Assembly: GCF_000265365.1 (NCBI RefSeq) | Contig: NC_018011.1 | Coordinates: forward strand, 1,798,001-1,862,000 | DNA from: Alistipes finegoldii DSM 17242 | Lineage (GTDB): Bacteria > Bacteroidota > Bacteroidia > Bacteroidales > Rikenellaceae | Direction of reading: 5' to 3' | Length of the DNA stretch: 64,000 bases | In this document: piece after piece, positions 34,172 to 42,488 of the stretch | Numbering within the stretch: position 1 is the first letter of the stretch | How the letters are laid out: the number at the start of each line of letters is the position of its first letter | Made by a program: the position numbers and the translations under genes | The notes under the pieces: model-generated | Database searches by the model: none | What the model saw: only the letters and a program-made list of their open reading frames with translations | Told to the model about the DNA's origin: nothing

Positions 34172-35695
34172 ATGAAAAGATTATTGACAGTTTTGCTGGC
34201 AGGTATTTCCGCAGGTTTCGCCTCCTGCGGAGACGACGGCGCGGAGAAGGGGGACACATGGTTCCTGAAACCCGAAGCGGTGGTTTCGGGAACGACGGCG
34301 GAGATCTCCTGCCGCACGAAATTCGCCGACGGCGTGCTGACCGAGAGCGGCGCGGGGTTCGTATACACGCGGATCGGAGCCGCGGACGGCTATTTCGACG
34401 CCGAGCCGGTGGAGGTGAGCGGGAATGCGCTTTCGTGCCATTTGAGCGACCTCGAACCCGAAACCGACTACTTGGTGTACGCTTATCTGGAGCTGGGCGG
34501 CGCAGGGCGCATGCAGAGCGAATCGGTCTCCTTCCGGACCGGGAAGGGAAGCGATCCGGGGAATGCGCCGGCATTCGGACAGCCCGCCTACTCGGAGGTG
34601 ACCTCCTCTTCGGCGGTGGTGAGCTGTACGTTCTCCTATCAGGGTGCGGAGCCTGTTTCCGAGGTCTATTTCCTCTACGGGACGGGCGGCGTTTCGAAAC
34701 GCGAAGCCGTGAGTGCGCAGCCCGGCGCGAAGAGCGTCCGGCTTTCGGGGCTGGACGCTTCGACGGACTATACGTTCCGTTTGTGCGTCGCTGCGGGCGG
34801 AAAGACCTATGAGAGCGGAGAGGCGGCCTTTACGACCGATGCGGGCGACGGGCCCGGACCCGGTCCGAATCCGGGGCTGACGAAGTTTTCGGGCTGGCCC
34901 GAACTGCCCGTCGAGGTGAAGAACGGCGATTACCATTACGCCTACCATACGATCAGCGACTTCAAGGTCGGAAACTACAACGCCCGCAACTACACGGTAT
35001 GTTACAGCGCCGAGAATCACGGTCCCGTATGGGTGGCCGCGCCGCTGCACAACTGTTATGTGACCAAGAGCGGGAACCGCAGCTACAGTCAGGATCCGGA
35101 TGTTCCGGCGGGCATACAGCCGGCGTCGAAGTCCCTCGCCGATCCCTACAACAAGGGCCACATGCTGGGCAACCGCGAACGTTCGAGAACGGCCGTCATG
35201 CGCAGGCAGGTCTGCTATTACACCAATATCGCGCCCCAGCACAGCGGGACCTTCAATACGGGCGGCGGCGCGTGGAACAACCTCGAAGACGTGATCGACA
35301 AGTATTGGGACGCGACCAAGAATTCCAGTGTCGGCGATACGCTTTATGTGGTCGTCGGGGCTTACTACAAGACGTGGACCGACTCGTACGGCAATACGGC
35401 TTCGCCCAAGAAGGCCGCCTTCGGCGGTCAGCAGGCGGGCGTTCCGACCATGTTCTACTACGCCATGCTGCGGACGAAGAACGCCAAGTCCGGCAAATCG
35501 GTGCTGCACTGTTCGCGCGAGGAGTTGCAGTGCGCGGCCTTCGTGATGAGCCACGCCATGCAGAAGGGGCACAAACCCTCGCGCAGCGATATGCGCAGCG
35601 TCGCGGAGGTCGAGCGGCTGAGCGGGTTCCAGTTCTTTACCAACGTGCCCAATGCGCCCAAGGATACCTATAACCCTTCGGACTGGGGATTGTAG
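34172..35695 (+). CDS. DNA/RNA non-specific endonuclease lipoprotein with Fn3-like domains
   Basis: A 507-residue protein with a lipoprotein signal (GISAGFASCGDD). Residues 30-220 form two fibronectin-III-like repeats (each with DLEPETDYLVYAYLE- or GLDASTDYTFRLCV-type strands). A Pro/Gly linker (GDGPGPGPNPG) follows, then a beta-beta-alpha-metal nuclease domain. In that domain DPYNKGHMLGNRERS replaces the usual DRGH motif with the histidine kept, and NIAPQHSGTFNTGGGAWNN supplies the metal-binding Asn. It likely degrades nucleic acids at the cell surface or periplasm. The radical SAM gene starts 2 bp after it. Confidence 0.9.
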   Translation: MKRLLTVLLAGISAGFASCGDDGAEKGDTWFLKPEAVVSGTTAEISCRTKFADGVLTESGAGFVYTRIGAADGYFDAEPVEVSGNALSCHLSDLEPETDYLVYAYLELGGAGRMQSESVSFRTGKGSDPGNAPAFGQPAYSEVTSSSAVVSCTFSYQGAEPVSEVYFLYGTGGVSKREAVSAQPGAKSVRLSGLDASTDYTFRLCVAAGGKTYESGEAAFTTDAGDGPGPGPNPGLTKFSGWPELPVEVKNGDYHYAYHTISDFKVGNYNARNYTVCYSAENHGPVWVAAPLHNCYVTKSGNRSYSQDPDVPAGIQPASKSLADPYNKGHMLGNRERSRTAVMRRQVCYYTNIAPQHSGTFNTGGGAWNNLEDVIDKYWDATKNSSVGDTLYVVVGAYYKTWTDSYGNTASPKKAAFGGQQAGVPTMFYYAMLRTKNAKSGKSVLHCSREELQCAAFVMSHAMQKGHKPSRSDMRSVAEVERLSGFQFFTNVPNAPKDTYNPSDWGL

Positions 35696-35697
35696 CG

Positions 35698-36654
35698 ATG
35701 TATGCGTGGGGCGATAACAGGCGGTTCAACTCCTATTCGGGGTATTTTCGCCGCATGTTCGGCTGCCGCGTGCAGAAACTGTCGGTGGACGCCGGGTTCA
35801 CGTGTCCCAACCGGGACGGAACGATAAGCGGGGGAGGATGTACGTTCTGCAACAACGGGGCGTTCACTCCCTCGTACTGCGTGCCGGCCAAGGGGGTGCG
35901 GCGGCAGATCGAGGAGGGGATCGAGTTCCACCGCAGGCGTTACCGCACGGCGTCGAAGTATCTGGTCTACTTCCAGTCGTTTTCGAACACCTATGCGCCG
36001 CTGGAGCGGCTGAAGGAGGTGTACGGCGAGGCGCTGGCGCATCCCGACGTGGCGGGCATCGTCGTCGGCACGCGGCCCGACTGCGTGGACGCCGAAAAGC
36101 TGGACTATTTCGCGGAGCTGGCGCGCGGGAGGTACGTGGCCGTCGAGTACGGCATCGAATCGACCCGCGACGAGACGCTGCGGGCGGTGAACCGCGGGCA
36201 TGACTTCGCCTGCGCGCGCCGCGCCGTGGAGATGACCGCCGCGCGGGGGCTGCACGTCGGGGCGCACTTTATCCTCGGACTGCCGGGCGAGACGGACGCG
36301 ATGCTGCTGGAGCAGGTCGCGGCGATCAATTCGCTGCCGCTCACGACGCTGAAATTCCATCAGCTGCAGCTCTTCCGCGGCACGGCGATGGCCGCCGAAT
36401 ACGACGCCGACCCCGGCCGCTTCCGCTTCTGGGAGATCGGCGAGTACATCGACCTTTTTGTCGAGGTGCTGCGCCGCCTGCGGCCCGATCTGGTCGTCGA
36501 ACGGTTCGCGAGCGAGGCGCCGCCCCGCTACCATTACGGCCGCAACTGGGGGCTGGTGCGCAACGAACAGCTGCTGGCGATGCTCGAAAAAAGATTGGAG
36601 GAACGAAATGCGTATCAAGGCGAAATTTTTGTACCTTTACAGTCGCTGCGATAG
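35698..36654 (+). CDS. TIGR01212-family radical SAM protein
   Basis: A 318-residue protein. Its cysteine set CPNRDGTISGGGCTFCNN has the family-specific spacing that binds the 4Fe-4S cluster for SAM cleavage. YGIESTRDETLRAVNRGH and FILGLPGETDAMLLEQV are typical of this family and of Elp3-like folds. The YhcC-like function is not established. It shares a transcript with the nuclease gene upstream. Its 3' end overlaps a weak promoter-like box region before yitT. Confidence 0.92.
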   Translation: MYAWGDNRRFNSYSGYFRRMFGCRVQKLSVDAGFTCPNRDGTISGGGCTFCNNGAFTPSYCVPAKGVRRQIEEGIEFHRRRYRTASKYLVYFQSFSNTYAPLERLKEVYGEALAHPDVAGIVVGTRPDCVDAEKLDYFAELARGRYVAVEYGIESTRDETLRAVNRGHDFACARRAVEMTAARGLHVGAHFILGLPGETDAMLLEQVAAINSLPLTTLKFHQLQLFRGTAMAAEYDADPGRFRFWEIGEYIDLFVEVLRRLRPDLVVERFASEAPPRYHYGRNWGLVRNEQLLAMLEKRLEERNAYQGEIFVPLQSLR

Positions 36655-36657
36655 GTT

Positions 36658-36693
36658 CGAACTTGCTTTTGCCCTCAGTTTGCACTATCTTTG
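36658..36693 (+). promoter_or_regulatory. Third copy of the promoter module, upstream of yitT
   Basis: Thirty-five bases at 36658-36692 are identical to 29527-29561, ending in TATCTTTG (-7 box at 36686-36693). Only the right arm of the upstream hairpin is kept here. ATG of the YitT gene lies 31 bp downstream. Confidence 0.75.
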
Positions 36694-36724
36694 CCTTTGC
36701 AATTGCTAATATTTCCGTACCGAA

Positions 36725-37621
36725 ATGAAACCCATCATTAAGGAGCTGATGCTGAAGCCCGTCAAGGAGTATTTCCTGATGACGGTCGGCATGATCATGT
36801 ACTCTTTCGCGTGGATCGGCTGCATCCTGCCCGCCAAAGGCGTCGGCGGAGGGGCCGCGGGTCTGTCGCTCGTGTTGTGCCATGCCGTCGAGGAGTGGCT
36901 CGGCGTCTCGATTCAGATCGGTACGATGGTATTCATCATCAACGGAATACTGCTGCTGATCGCGGGATTCATCATCGGCTGGAACTTCGGCGTGAAGACC
37001 GTCTACTGCGTCGTGGTGATCTCGCTGGGGATGAACTTCTGGCAGTCGGTGCTGCCGGAGGGCGACTTCCTCCACCTCGAACGTATTCTGTCGGTGATCC
37101 TCGGCGGCATACTGGCCGGCATGGGCGTGGCGATGTGCTTCGCGCAGGGCGGCTCGACGGGCGGCACGGACATCGCCGCGATGATCATCAACAAGTACCG
37201 CACGATCAGCTACGGCAAGATCGTCATCTACTCGGATTTCGTCATCATCGGATCGTCGATGCTCGTGGGATTCCATATCGACACGGTGATCTACGGCTAT
37301 GTGATGACGGCGGTCTTCGGCTATACGGTCGATATGATCATGGCCGGGAACCAGCAGTCGAGTCAGGTCTTCATCGTGACGCACGACTATGAGAAGATGG
37401 CGGAGGCCATCGTCGAGAATATCCACCGCGGCGTGACGCTCATCGACTCGCAGGGGTGGTACACCAAGAAGCAGTCGAAAATCGTCATGGTGGTATGCCG
37501 CAAGCGCGAGACCGCGATGATCCTGAAATTCGTCAAGACGATAGATCCCGACGCCTTTATGACCGTGGGGTCGGTGATGGGCGTTTACGGCAAGGGATTT
37601 CAGGCGCTCAACAAACTCTGA
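36725..37621 (+). CDS. YitT-family membrane protein (DUF161/DUF2179)
   Basis: A 298-residue inner-membrane protein with five to six hydrophobic helices in residues 10-210 and a soluble C-terminal DUF2179 domain (FIVTHDYEKMAEAIVENI, RGVTLIDSQGWYTKK). The glycine-rich GVGGGAAGLSLV and the internal repeat around AQGGSTGGTDIAAMII are family features. Transport activity is suspected but not shown. Its stop (TGA) shares a base with the priA start. Confidence 0.92.
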   Translation: MKPIIKELMLKPVKEYFLMTVGMIMYSFAWIGCILPAKGVGGGAAGLSLVLCHAVEEWLGVSIQIGTMVFIINGILLLIAGFIIGWNFGVKTVYCVVVISLGMNFWQSVLPEGDFLHLERILSVILGGILAGMGVAMCFAQGGSTGGTDIAAMIINKYRTISYGKIVIYSDFVIIGSSMLVGFHIDTVIYGYVMTAVFGYTVDMIMAGNQQSSQVFIVTHDYEKMAEAIVENIHRGVTLIDSQGWYTKKQSKIVMVVCRKRETAMILKFVKTIDPDAFMTVGSVMGVYGKGFQALNKL

Positions 37622-39876
37622 TGCCCCTCTATGCCGACATAGTACTGCCGCTGGCGCAGCCCGCCTATACGTTCGCCGTGCCCGAAGGGATGCACGTGGC
37701 GGAGGGGACGGCGGTAGCCGTGCAGTTCGGGCCCCGCAAATTCTATACGGGCGTCGTTTGGCGGGTGCATGACCGCCGTCCGCCGTTCAGGACAATCAAA
37801 TCCATACAGCGCGTGCTGTACGACGCGCCCCTGCTCTCGGCGCAGCAAAAGGCGCTCTGGGAGTGGATCGCCGCGTACTACATGTGTTCGGCGGGCGAGG
37901 TGATGCGCGTGGCGCTGCCGTCGCTGATGAAGCCTTCGGGCGATACCGAGGAGGAGTTCGCCGAAGACGAGTTCCGCCCCCGCACGGAGTGCTACGTGGC
38001 GCTGGCGCGGGAGCTGCACGACGAAGGGCGCCTGCACGAGGTCTTCGAGAAGCTCGGACGGCGCGCGCCCAAGCAGTACGAAGCCCTGCTGGAGATCGCG
38101 TCGGCGGGGGACGAGACCCGGATTTCGACGGGCGAGGTGGCCCGCCGCCTGCTGCGGGCCGACTATGCCGTGCTGCATGCGCTGGAGCGCAAGGGGCATA
38201 TCGTCTGCACGGAGCGCGAACGCACCGTCGAGCGGGGCGGCTCGGCGTTCCGGCTGCCCGAACTGACCGCGCCGCAGCGCGAAGCGCTCGGTTCGCTGCG
38301 GGAGCAGTTCGCCGAAAAGCCTGCGGCGCTGCTGCACGGCGTGACGGGGTCGGGGAAGACCGAAATTTACATACACCTGATCGCCGAAACGCTGGCGCGG
38401 GGCGGCGACGTGCTGCTGCTCGTGCCCGAAATCGCCCTGACGGCGCAGCTGATCGGGCGCATGGAGCGCATCTTCGGCAGCCGCGTGACCCCCTATCATT
38501 CGAAACTTACGAACCGCCGCCGCACGGAGACCTACCTGCGGCTGAACCGCTCCCAAGGGGGCGAGTTCGTCGTTGGCGTGCGGTCGTCGATATTTCTGCC
38601 GCTCAGGCATCTGCAGCTGATAATCGTGGACGAGGAGCACGACGCCAGCTACAAGCAGGCCGATCCCGCGCCCCGCTACAACGCCCGCGACTGCGCCGTG
38701 GTGATGGCCCGCCTGTGGGGCGGCCGCACGCTGCTGGGAAGCGCCACGCCGTCGCTCGAAACGTGGCTCAACGCCGAGGGCGGGAAGTACGGCCGCGCCG
38801 TGCTGGCGGAGCGTTACGGCGACGCCCGGCCGCCCGAAATATTCGTTTCGGATACGATCCGCGCCGCCAAGCGCGGCGAGCGGCATGCGCATTTCAACAA
38901 ACTGCTGCTGGACAAGATGGAAGAGACGCTGGGGCGGGGCGAGCAGGTGATGCTGTTCCAGAACCGCCGCGGATTCTCGCCCTACGTCGAGTGTTCTCAG
39001 TGCGGGTGGACGGCCCGCTGTCCGCACTGCAACGTGACGCTGACCTACCACAAGGGCGGCGCCAGACTCGTCTGCCACTACTGCGGTTACACGGTCCCGG
39101 TGCCGGCGAAGTGCCCTTCGTGCGAGGTGACGGAGGTGCTGCCGCGGGGATTCGGCACGGAGAAGGTCGAGGAGGAGATCGCCCGGCTCTTCCCCGAAGC
39201 CCGCGTCGCCCGGCTGGACCGCGACAGCGTGACCTCCGAGCGGGCGTTCAACGCCATAATCTCCGATTTCGAAGCCCGCAAGACCGATATTCTGGTCGGG
39301 ACGCAGATGATTACGAAGGGATTCGACTTCGGCGGCGTGTCGCTGGTGGGGATTCTCAATGCCGACAACCTGCTGAACAACCCCGATTTCAGGGCTGCGG
39401 AGCGGGCCTTTCAGCTCATGCTGCAGGTCGCCGGACGCGCCGGACGCCGCTCGGACGGCGGCGAGGTGGTGATTCAGACCTCCGAGCCGGGGCATCCCGT
39501 GATCCGGCAGGTCGTGGCGGGCGATTTCGCCGGGATGGCCCGCATGCAGCTCTCCGAACGCGAAGCGTTCTTCTATCCGCCCTATGCGCGGCTGACCTCG
39601 CTGACGCTGCGCCACCGCGACGTCGCGCTGCTGCGCCGCGGCGTCACGGAGCTGGCGGCGCGCCTGCGCGTCAGGTTCGGCCGCCGCGTGCTGGGGCCGA
39701 TGACGCCCCCGGTGGACCGCATCCGCGGCGAGTATCTCGCGGGTCTGTTGCTCAAGATCGAAAGCGGCGCTTCGTCGGCCAAGGCCCGCGCACTGCTGGC
39801 CGCCGAGCTGAAGGCGTTCGCCGAAAATCCCGAATTCAAAACGATCACCTTCATCTGCAATGTCGATCCTCAGTGA
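37621..39876 (+). CDS. priA: Primosomal protein N' (replication restart helicase)
   Basis: A 751-residue SF2 helicase starting at ATG 37621, overlapping the yitT stop. The N-terminal DNA-binding part precedes Walker A (LLHGVTGSGKTEIY), the DEEH box (LIIVDEEHDASY) and a zinc-binding region with paired CxxC motifs (CSQCGWTARCPHC, CHYCGY, CPSC). Later motifs include ILVGTQMITKGFDF and LQVAGRAGR. PriA reloads DnaB at stalled forks, and dnaB lies two genes downstream. The 3' end overlaps comF by 17 bp. Confidence 0.97.
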   Translation: MPLYADIVLPLAQPAYTFAVPEGMHVAEGTAVAVQFGPRKFYTGVVWRVHDRRPPFRTIKSIQRVLYDAPLLSAQQKALWEWIAAYYMCSAGEVMRVALPSLMKPSGDTEEEFAEDEFRPRTECYVALARELHDEGRLHEVFEKLGRRAPKQYEALLEIASAGDETRISTGEVARRLLRADYAVLHALERKGHIVCTERERTVERGGSAFRLPELTAPQREALGSLREQFAEKPAALLHGVTGSGKTEIYIHLIAETLARGGDVLLLVPEIALTAQLIGRMERIFGSRVTPYHSKLTNRRRTETYLRLNRSQGGEFVVGVRSSIFLPLRHLQLIIVDEEHDASYKQADPAPRYNARDCAVVMARLWGGRTLLGSATPSLETWLNAEGGKYGRAVLAERYGDARPPEIFVSDTIRAAKRGERHAHFNKLLLDKMEETLGRGEQVMLFQNRRGFSPYVECSQCGWTARCPHCNVTLTYHKGGARLVCHYCGYTVPVPAKCPSCEVTEVLPRGFGTEKVEEEIARLFPEARVARLDRDSVTSERAFNAIISDFEARKTDILVGTQMITKGFDFGGVSLVGILNADNLLNNPDFRAAERAFQLMLQVAGRAGRRSDGGEVVIQTSEPGHPVIRQVVAGDFAGMARMQLSEREAFFYPPYARLTSLTLRHRDVALLRRGVTELAARLRVRFGRRVLGPMTPPVDRIRGEYLAGLLLKIESGASSAKARALLAAELKAFAENPEFKTITFICNVDPQ

Positions 39877-40582
39877 CCTGCTGCGCGACGTCGCGGCGCT
39901 TTTCTTTCCGCCGCGCTGCCCCGTCTGCGGCGTCCCGCTCGCGCAGGGCGAACGCACGGTGTGCACGCTGTGCCGCACGACGGCGCCCCTGACGGGGTTC
40001 TGGCTTGAGGCGGACAATCCCCTGCTGGCGAAGTGCCGGGACATGCTGCCCGTCGAGCGGGCTTCGGGTTTTCTCTACTACATTCACGGAAGCGGGTGGC
40101 GGGAGCTGATCCGCGGATTCAAATACCGCGGAGCGTGGCGCACGGCCCGCGCGATGGGCGAGTGGTACGGACGCTGTCTGAAGGAGAGCGGGCTGTACGA
40201 CGGGGTGGAGGTGGTCGTGCCCCTGCCGCTGCACCCCGTCAAGCGGTGCAGGAGGGGGTATAACCAGTCGGAGTACATCGCCGAGGGGATCGCCTCGCAG
40301 CTGGGAGCGGAGGTAGACCGCCGGAGCGTCCGCCGCAAGCGCAATACGGAGAGTCAGGCCCTCAAGCCGCGGCGCGAGCGCGCCCGGAACGTGGACGAGG
40401 CTTTCGCGGTGCGCCGTCCCGAACGGCTCGAAGGGCGGCATGTACTGCTGGTGGACGACGTCTTCACGACGGGCAGCACGATGCTTTCGTGCGCCGGGGA
40501 GATGCTGCGCGCCGCACCCGGATGCCGGATCAGCATCGCGGCGCTCGCCGTCTCGCGGCGGGAGCTGGGGGTGAGGGAGTGA
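39860..40582 (+). CDS. ComF-family phosphoribosyltransferase-like protein
   Basis: A 240-residue protein. A zinc-finger-like N-terminus (CPVCGVPL then CTLC) is followed by a type I PRTase domain with the PRPP-binding loop VLLVDDVFTTGSTMLSCA. ComF/GntX proteins are needed for DNA uptake in competent bacteria; their role in Bacteroidales is unclear. The gene overlaps priA by 17 bp and is followed by a hairpin (40617-40632). Confidence 0.92.
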   Translation: MSILSDLLRDVAALFFPPRCPVCGVPLAQGERTVCTLCRTTAPLTGFWLEADNPLLAKCRDMLPVERASGFLYYIHGSGWRELIRGFKYRGAWRTARAMGEWYGRCLKESGLYDGVEVVVPLPLHPVKRCRRGYNQSEYIAEGIASQLGAEVDRRSVRRKRNTESQALKPRRERARNVDEAFAVRRPERLEGRHVLLVDDVFTTGSTMLSCAGEMLRAAPGCRISIAALAVSRRELGVRE

Positions 40583-40616
40583 TCGGAAATTAAAAATTCT
40601 TTTTCAACAGGCGTTA

Positions 40617-40632
40617 TCCCCTGCTGCGGGGA
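40617..40632 (+). terminator. Candidate terminator after comF
   Basis: TCCCC (40617-40621) pairs with GGGGA (40628-40632) around a TGCTGC loop, with a short T run a few bases on. A close relative of this hairpin ends the S41 gene at 18552-18570. Confidence 0.5.
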
Positions 40633-40715
40633 CTGTTTGCGGGAGAATCGTGTCATCAACATGATTTTCGATAACAACTTTGCCGCGGCCGTTTTGTTTT
40701 CTCCGCCCGAATCGC

Positions 40716-40723
40716 TATTTTTG
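40716..40723 (+). promoter_or_regulatory. Promoter -7 box of dnaB
   Basis: TATTTTTG fits TAnnTTTG and lies 23 bp before ATG 40747; a purine-rich GAAAGGA (40734-40740) may be the ribosome-binding site. Confidence 0.65.
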
Positions 40724-40746
40724 GGCTCTGAACGAAAGGATAAATC

Positions 40747-42312
40747 ATGGCTAAAGATTATAACCCCTCCCAGCGCAACAGGGAGGCATTCGAGGCGCTG
40801 ACCGACACCGCCGGCAACGTGCCCCCGCAGGCGGTCGAACTGGAGGAAGCCGTGCTCGGCGCGCTGATGCTGGAAAAGGACAGCATTATCGCCGTGCAGG
40901 AGTACGTCACGCCCGACGCTTTTTACACCGAGGAGCACCGCACGATCTACCGCGCCATCGAGGAGCTTTCGATGGAGCTCAAACCGATCGACCTCTATAC
41001 CGTCACCGAGCGGCTCAAGGCCAAGAAGGAGCTGAAGAAGGTGGGCGGCGCGTCGTATCTGGCGCAGCTGACGCAGAAGGTCGGCTCGGCCGCAAACGTC
41101 GAATTTCACGCCAAGATCATCGCCCAGAAGTACGTGCAGCGCGAGCTGATCCGCTCGGCGACCGAGATTCAGAAGCGGTCGTACGACGAATCGACCGACG
41201 TGACGGAGCTGATCGGATATGCCGAGGGCGAGATATTCAAGGTGGCCGAAGGACACGTCAAGCGGTCGGTGCAGGCGTCGAAGGATATTCTGGCCCGCGC
41301 GCTGATGCAGATCGAGGAGGCGTCGAAGAATACGAGCGCCTTCAACGGCGTGCCGTCGGGCTTTATGGCCATCGACCGCGTGACGCTGGGCTGGCAGCTC
41401 TCGGACCTGATCATCATCGCAGCACGCCCTTCGATGGGCAAGACGGCGTTCGTGCTCTCGATGGCCCGCAACATGGCGGTCGATCACGAGCAGGGCGTGG
41501 CGTTCTTCTCGCTCGAAATGTCCGCCGTACAGCTGATGATGCGTTTGATTATCGCTGAGACGGGACTGAGCGGAAACGACGTCAAGTCGGGCCGTCTGAC
41601 GCCCGAACAGTGGCGGCATCTGGAATCGGCGACCAAGCCGCTGGGCAGTGCGCCGCTCTATATCGACGACACGCCGGCGCTTTCGGTCTTCGAATTCCGC
41701 TCGAAGGCCCGCCGTCTGAAGATACATCACGACATCAAGATCATCATCATCGACTACCTGCAGCTGATGACCGGCAATCAGGATTCGAAAGGAAACCGCG
41801 AGCAGGAGGTGGCCTTTATTTCGCGTACGCTCAAGGCGATCGCCAAGGAGCTGAACGTGCCGATGATCGCGCTGTCGCAGCTGAGCCGCGCCACCGAAAT
41901 GCGCGGCGGCTCGAAGCGTCCCCAGCTCTCGGACCTCCGCGAGTCGGGCGCCATCGAGCAGGACGCCGACATCGTGGCCTTCATCCACCGTCCGGAGTAT
42001 TACGGCATCAATCAGGACGAGAACGGCATGCCGACGGCGGGTATGGCCGAGATCATCCTCGCCAAGCACCGTAACGGCGCCGTGTGCGACGTCAACCTGC
42101 GCTTCCTCAAGGAGCAGGCGCGTTTCGCCGACGTGGATGACACGATGCTGCCGCCGTCGCAGGCGGCTGACAGCCAGCAGGCCTACGACGACTATGCCAG
42201 CGGTTCGAACGCCGTGCCGGGAGCCGGAATCGGCGGCGGACTGGGCGCGGGAATCGGCGGCGGGGAGTTCGACCCCAATCCGCCCGCGCTGAACGACGAG
42301 GCGCCGTTTTAG
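40747..42312 (+). CDS. dnaB: Replicative DNA helicase DnaB
   Basis: A 521-residue hexameric helicase with its N-terminal DnaG-binding domain (PPQAVELEEAVLGALM) and a RecA-like C-terminal domain. Motifs are Walker A ARPSMGKTAF, Walker B IIIIDYLQLM and the DRxESGxIEQDAD segment (SDLRESGAIEQDADIV). The last 55 residues are a Gly-rich, low-complexity tail ending NDEAPF, which resembles the acidic tip of SSB. It unwinds DNA at the replication fork. It has its own promoter. Confidence 0.97.
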   Translation: MAKDYNPSQRNREAFEALTDTAGNVPPQAVELEEAVLGALMLEKDSIIAVQEYVTPDAFYTEEHRTIYRAIEELSMELKPIDLYTVTERLKAKKELKKVGGASYLAQLTQKVGSAANVEFHAKIIAQKYVQRELIRSATEIQKRSYDESTDVTELIGYAEGEIFKVAEGHVKRSVQASKDILARALMQIEEASKNTSAFNGVPSGFMAIDRVTLGWQLSDLIIIAARPSMGKTAFVLSMARNMAVDHEQGVAFFSLEMSAVQLMMRLIIAETGLSGNDVKSGRLTPEQWRHLESATKPLGSAPLYIDDTPALSVFEFRSKARRLKIHHDIKIIIIDYLQLMTGNQDSKGNREQEVAFISRTLKAIAKELNVPMIALSQLSRATEMRGGSKRPQLSDLRESGAIEQDADIVAFIHRPEYYGINQDENGMPTAGMAEIILAKHRNGAVCDVNLRFLKEQARFADVDDTMLPPSQAADSQQAYDDYASGSNAVPGAGIGGGLGAGIGGGEFDPNPPALNDEAPF

Positions 42313-42488
42313 AAGGGGCGCCGTTTTGGAGGGATGCTGCGGCCGGAGCGGAAGGTGCGGCCGATATGGTCGGAGAAGTCGGTGCGGCTGAGGCGGTCGG
42401 TGCAGGCGATGCAGGCAGTGCGGTCAGTGCGGCCGACTGTGGAAGAGGCAGGTAACAGAATGGTTAATTGATAATATTTTTCTGATAG

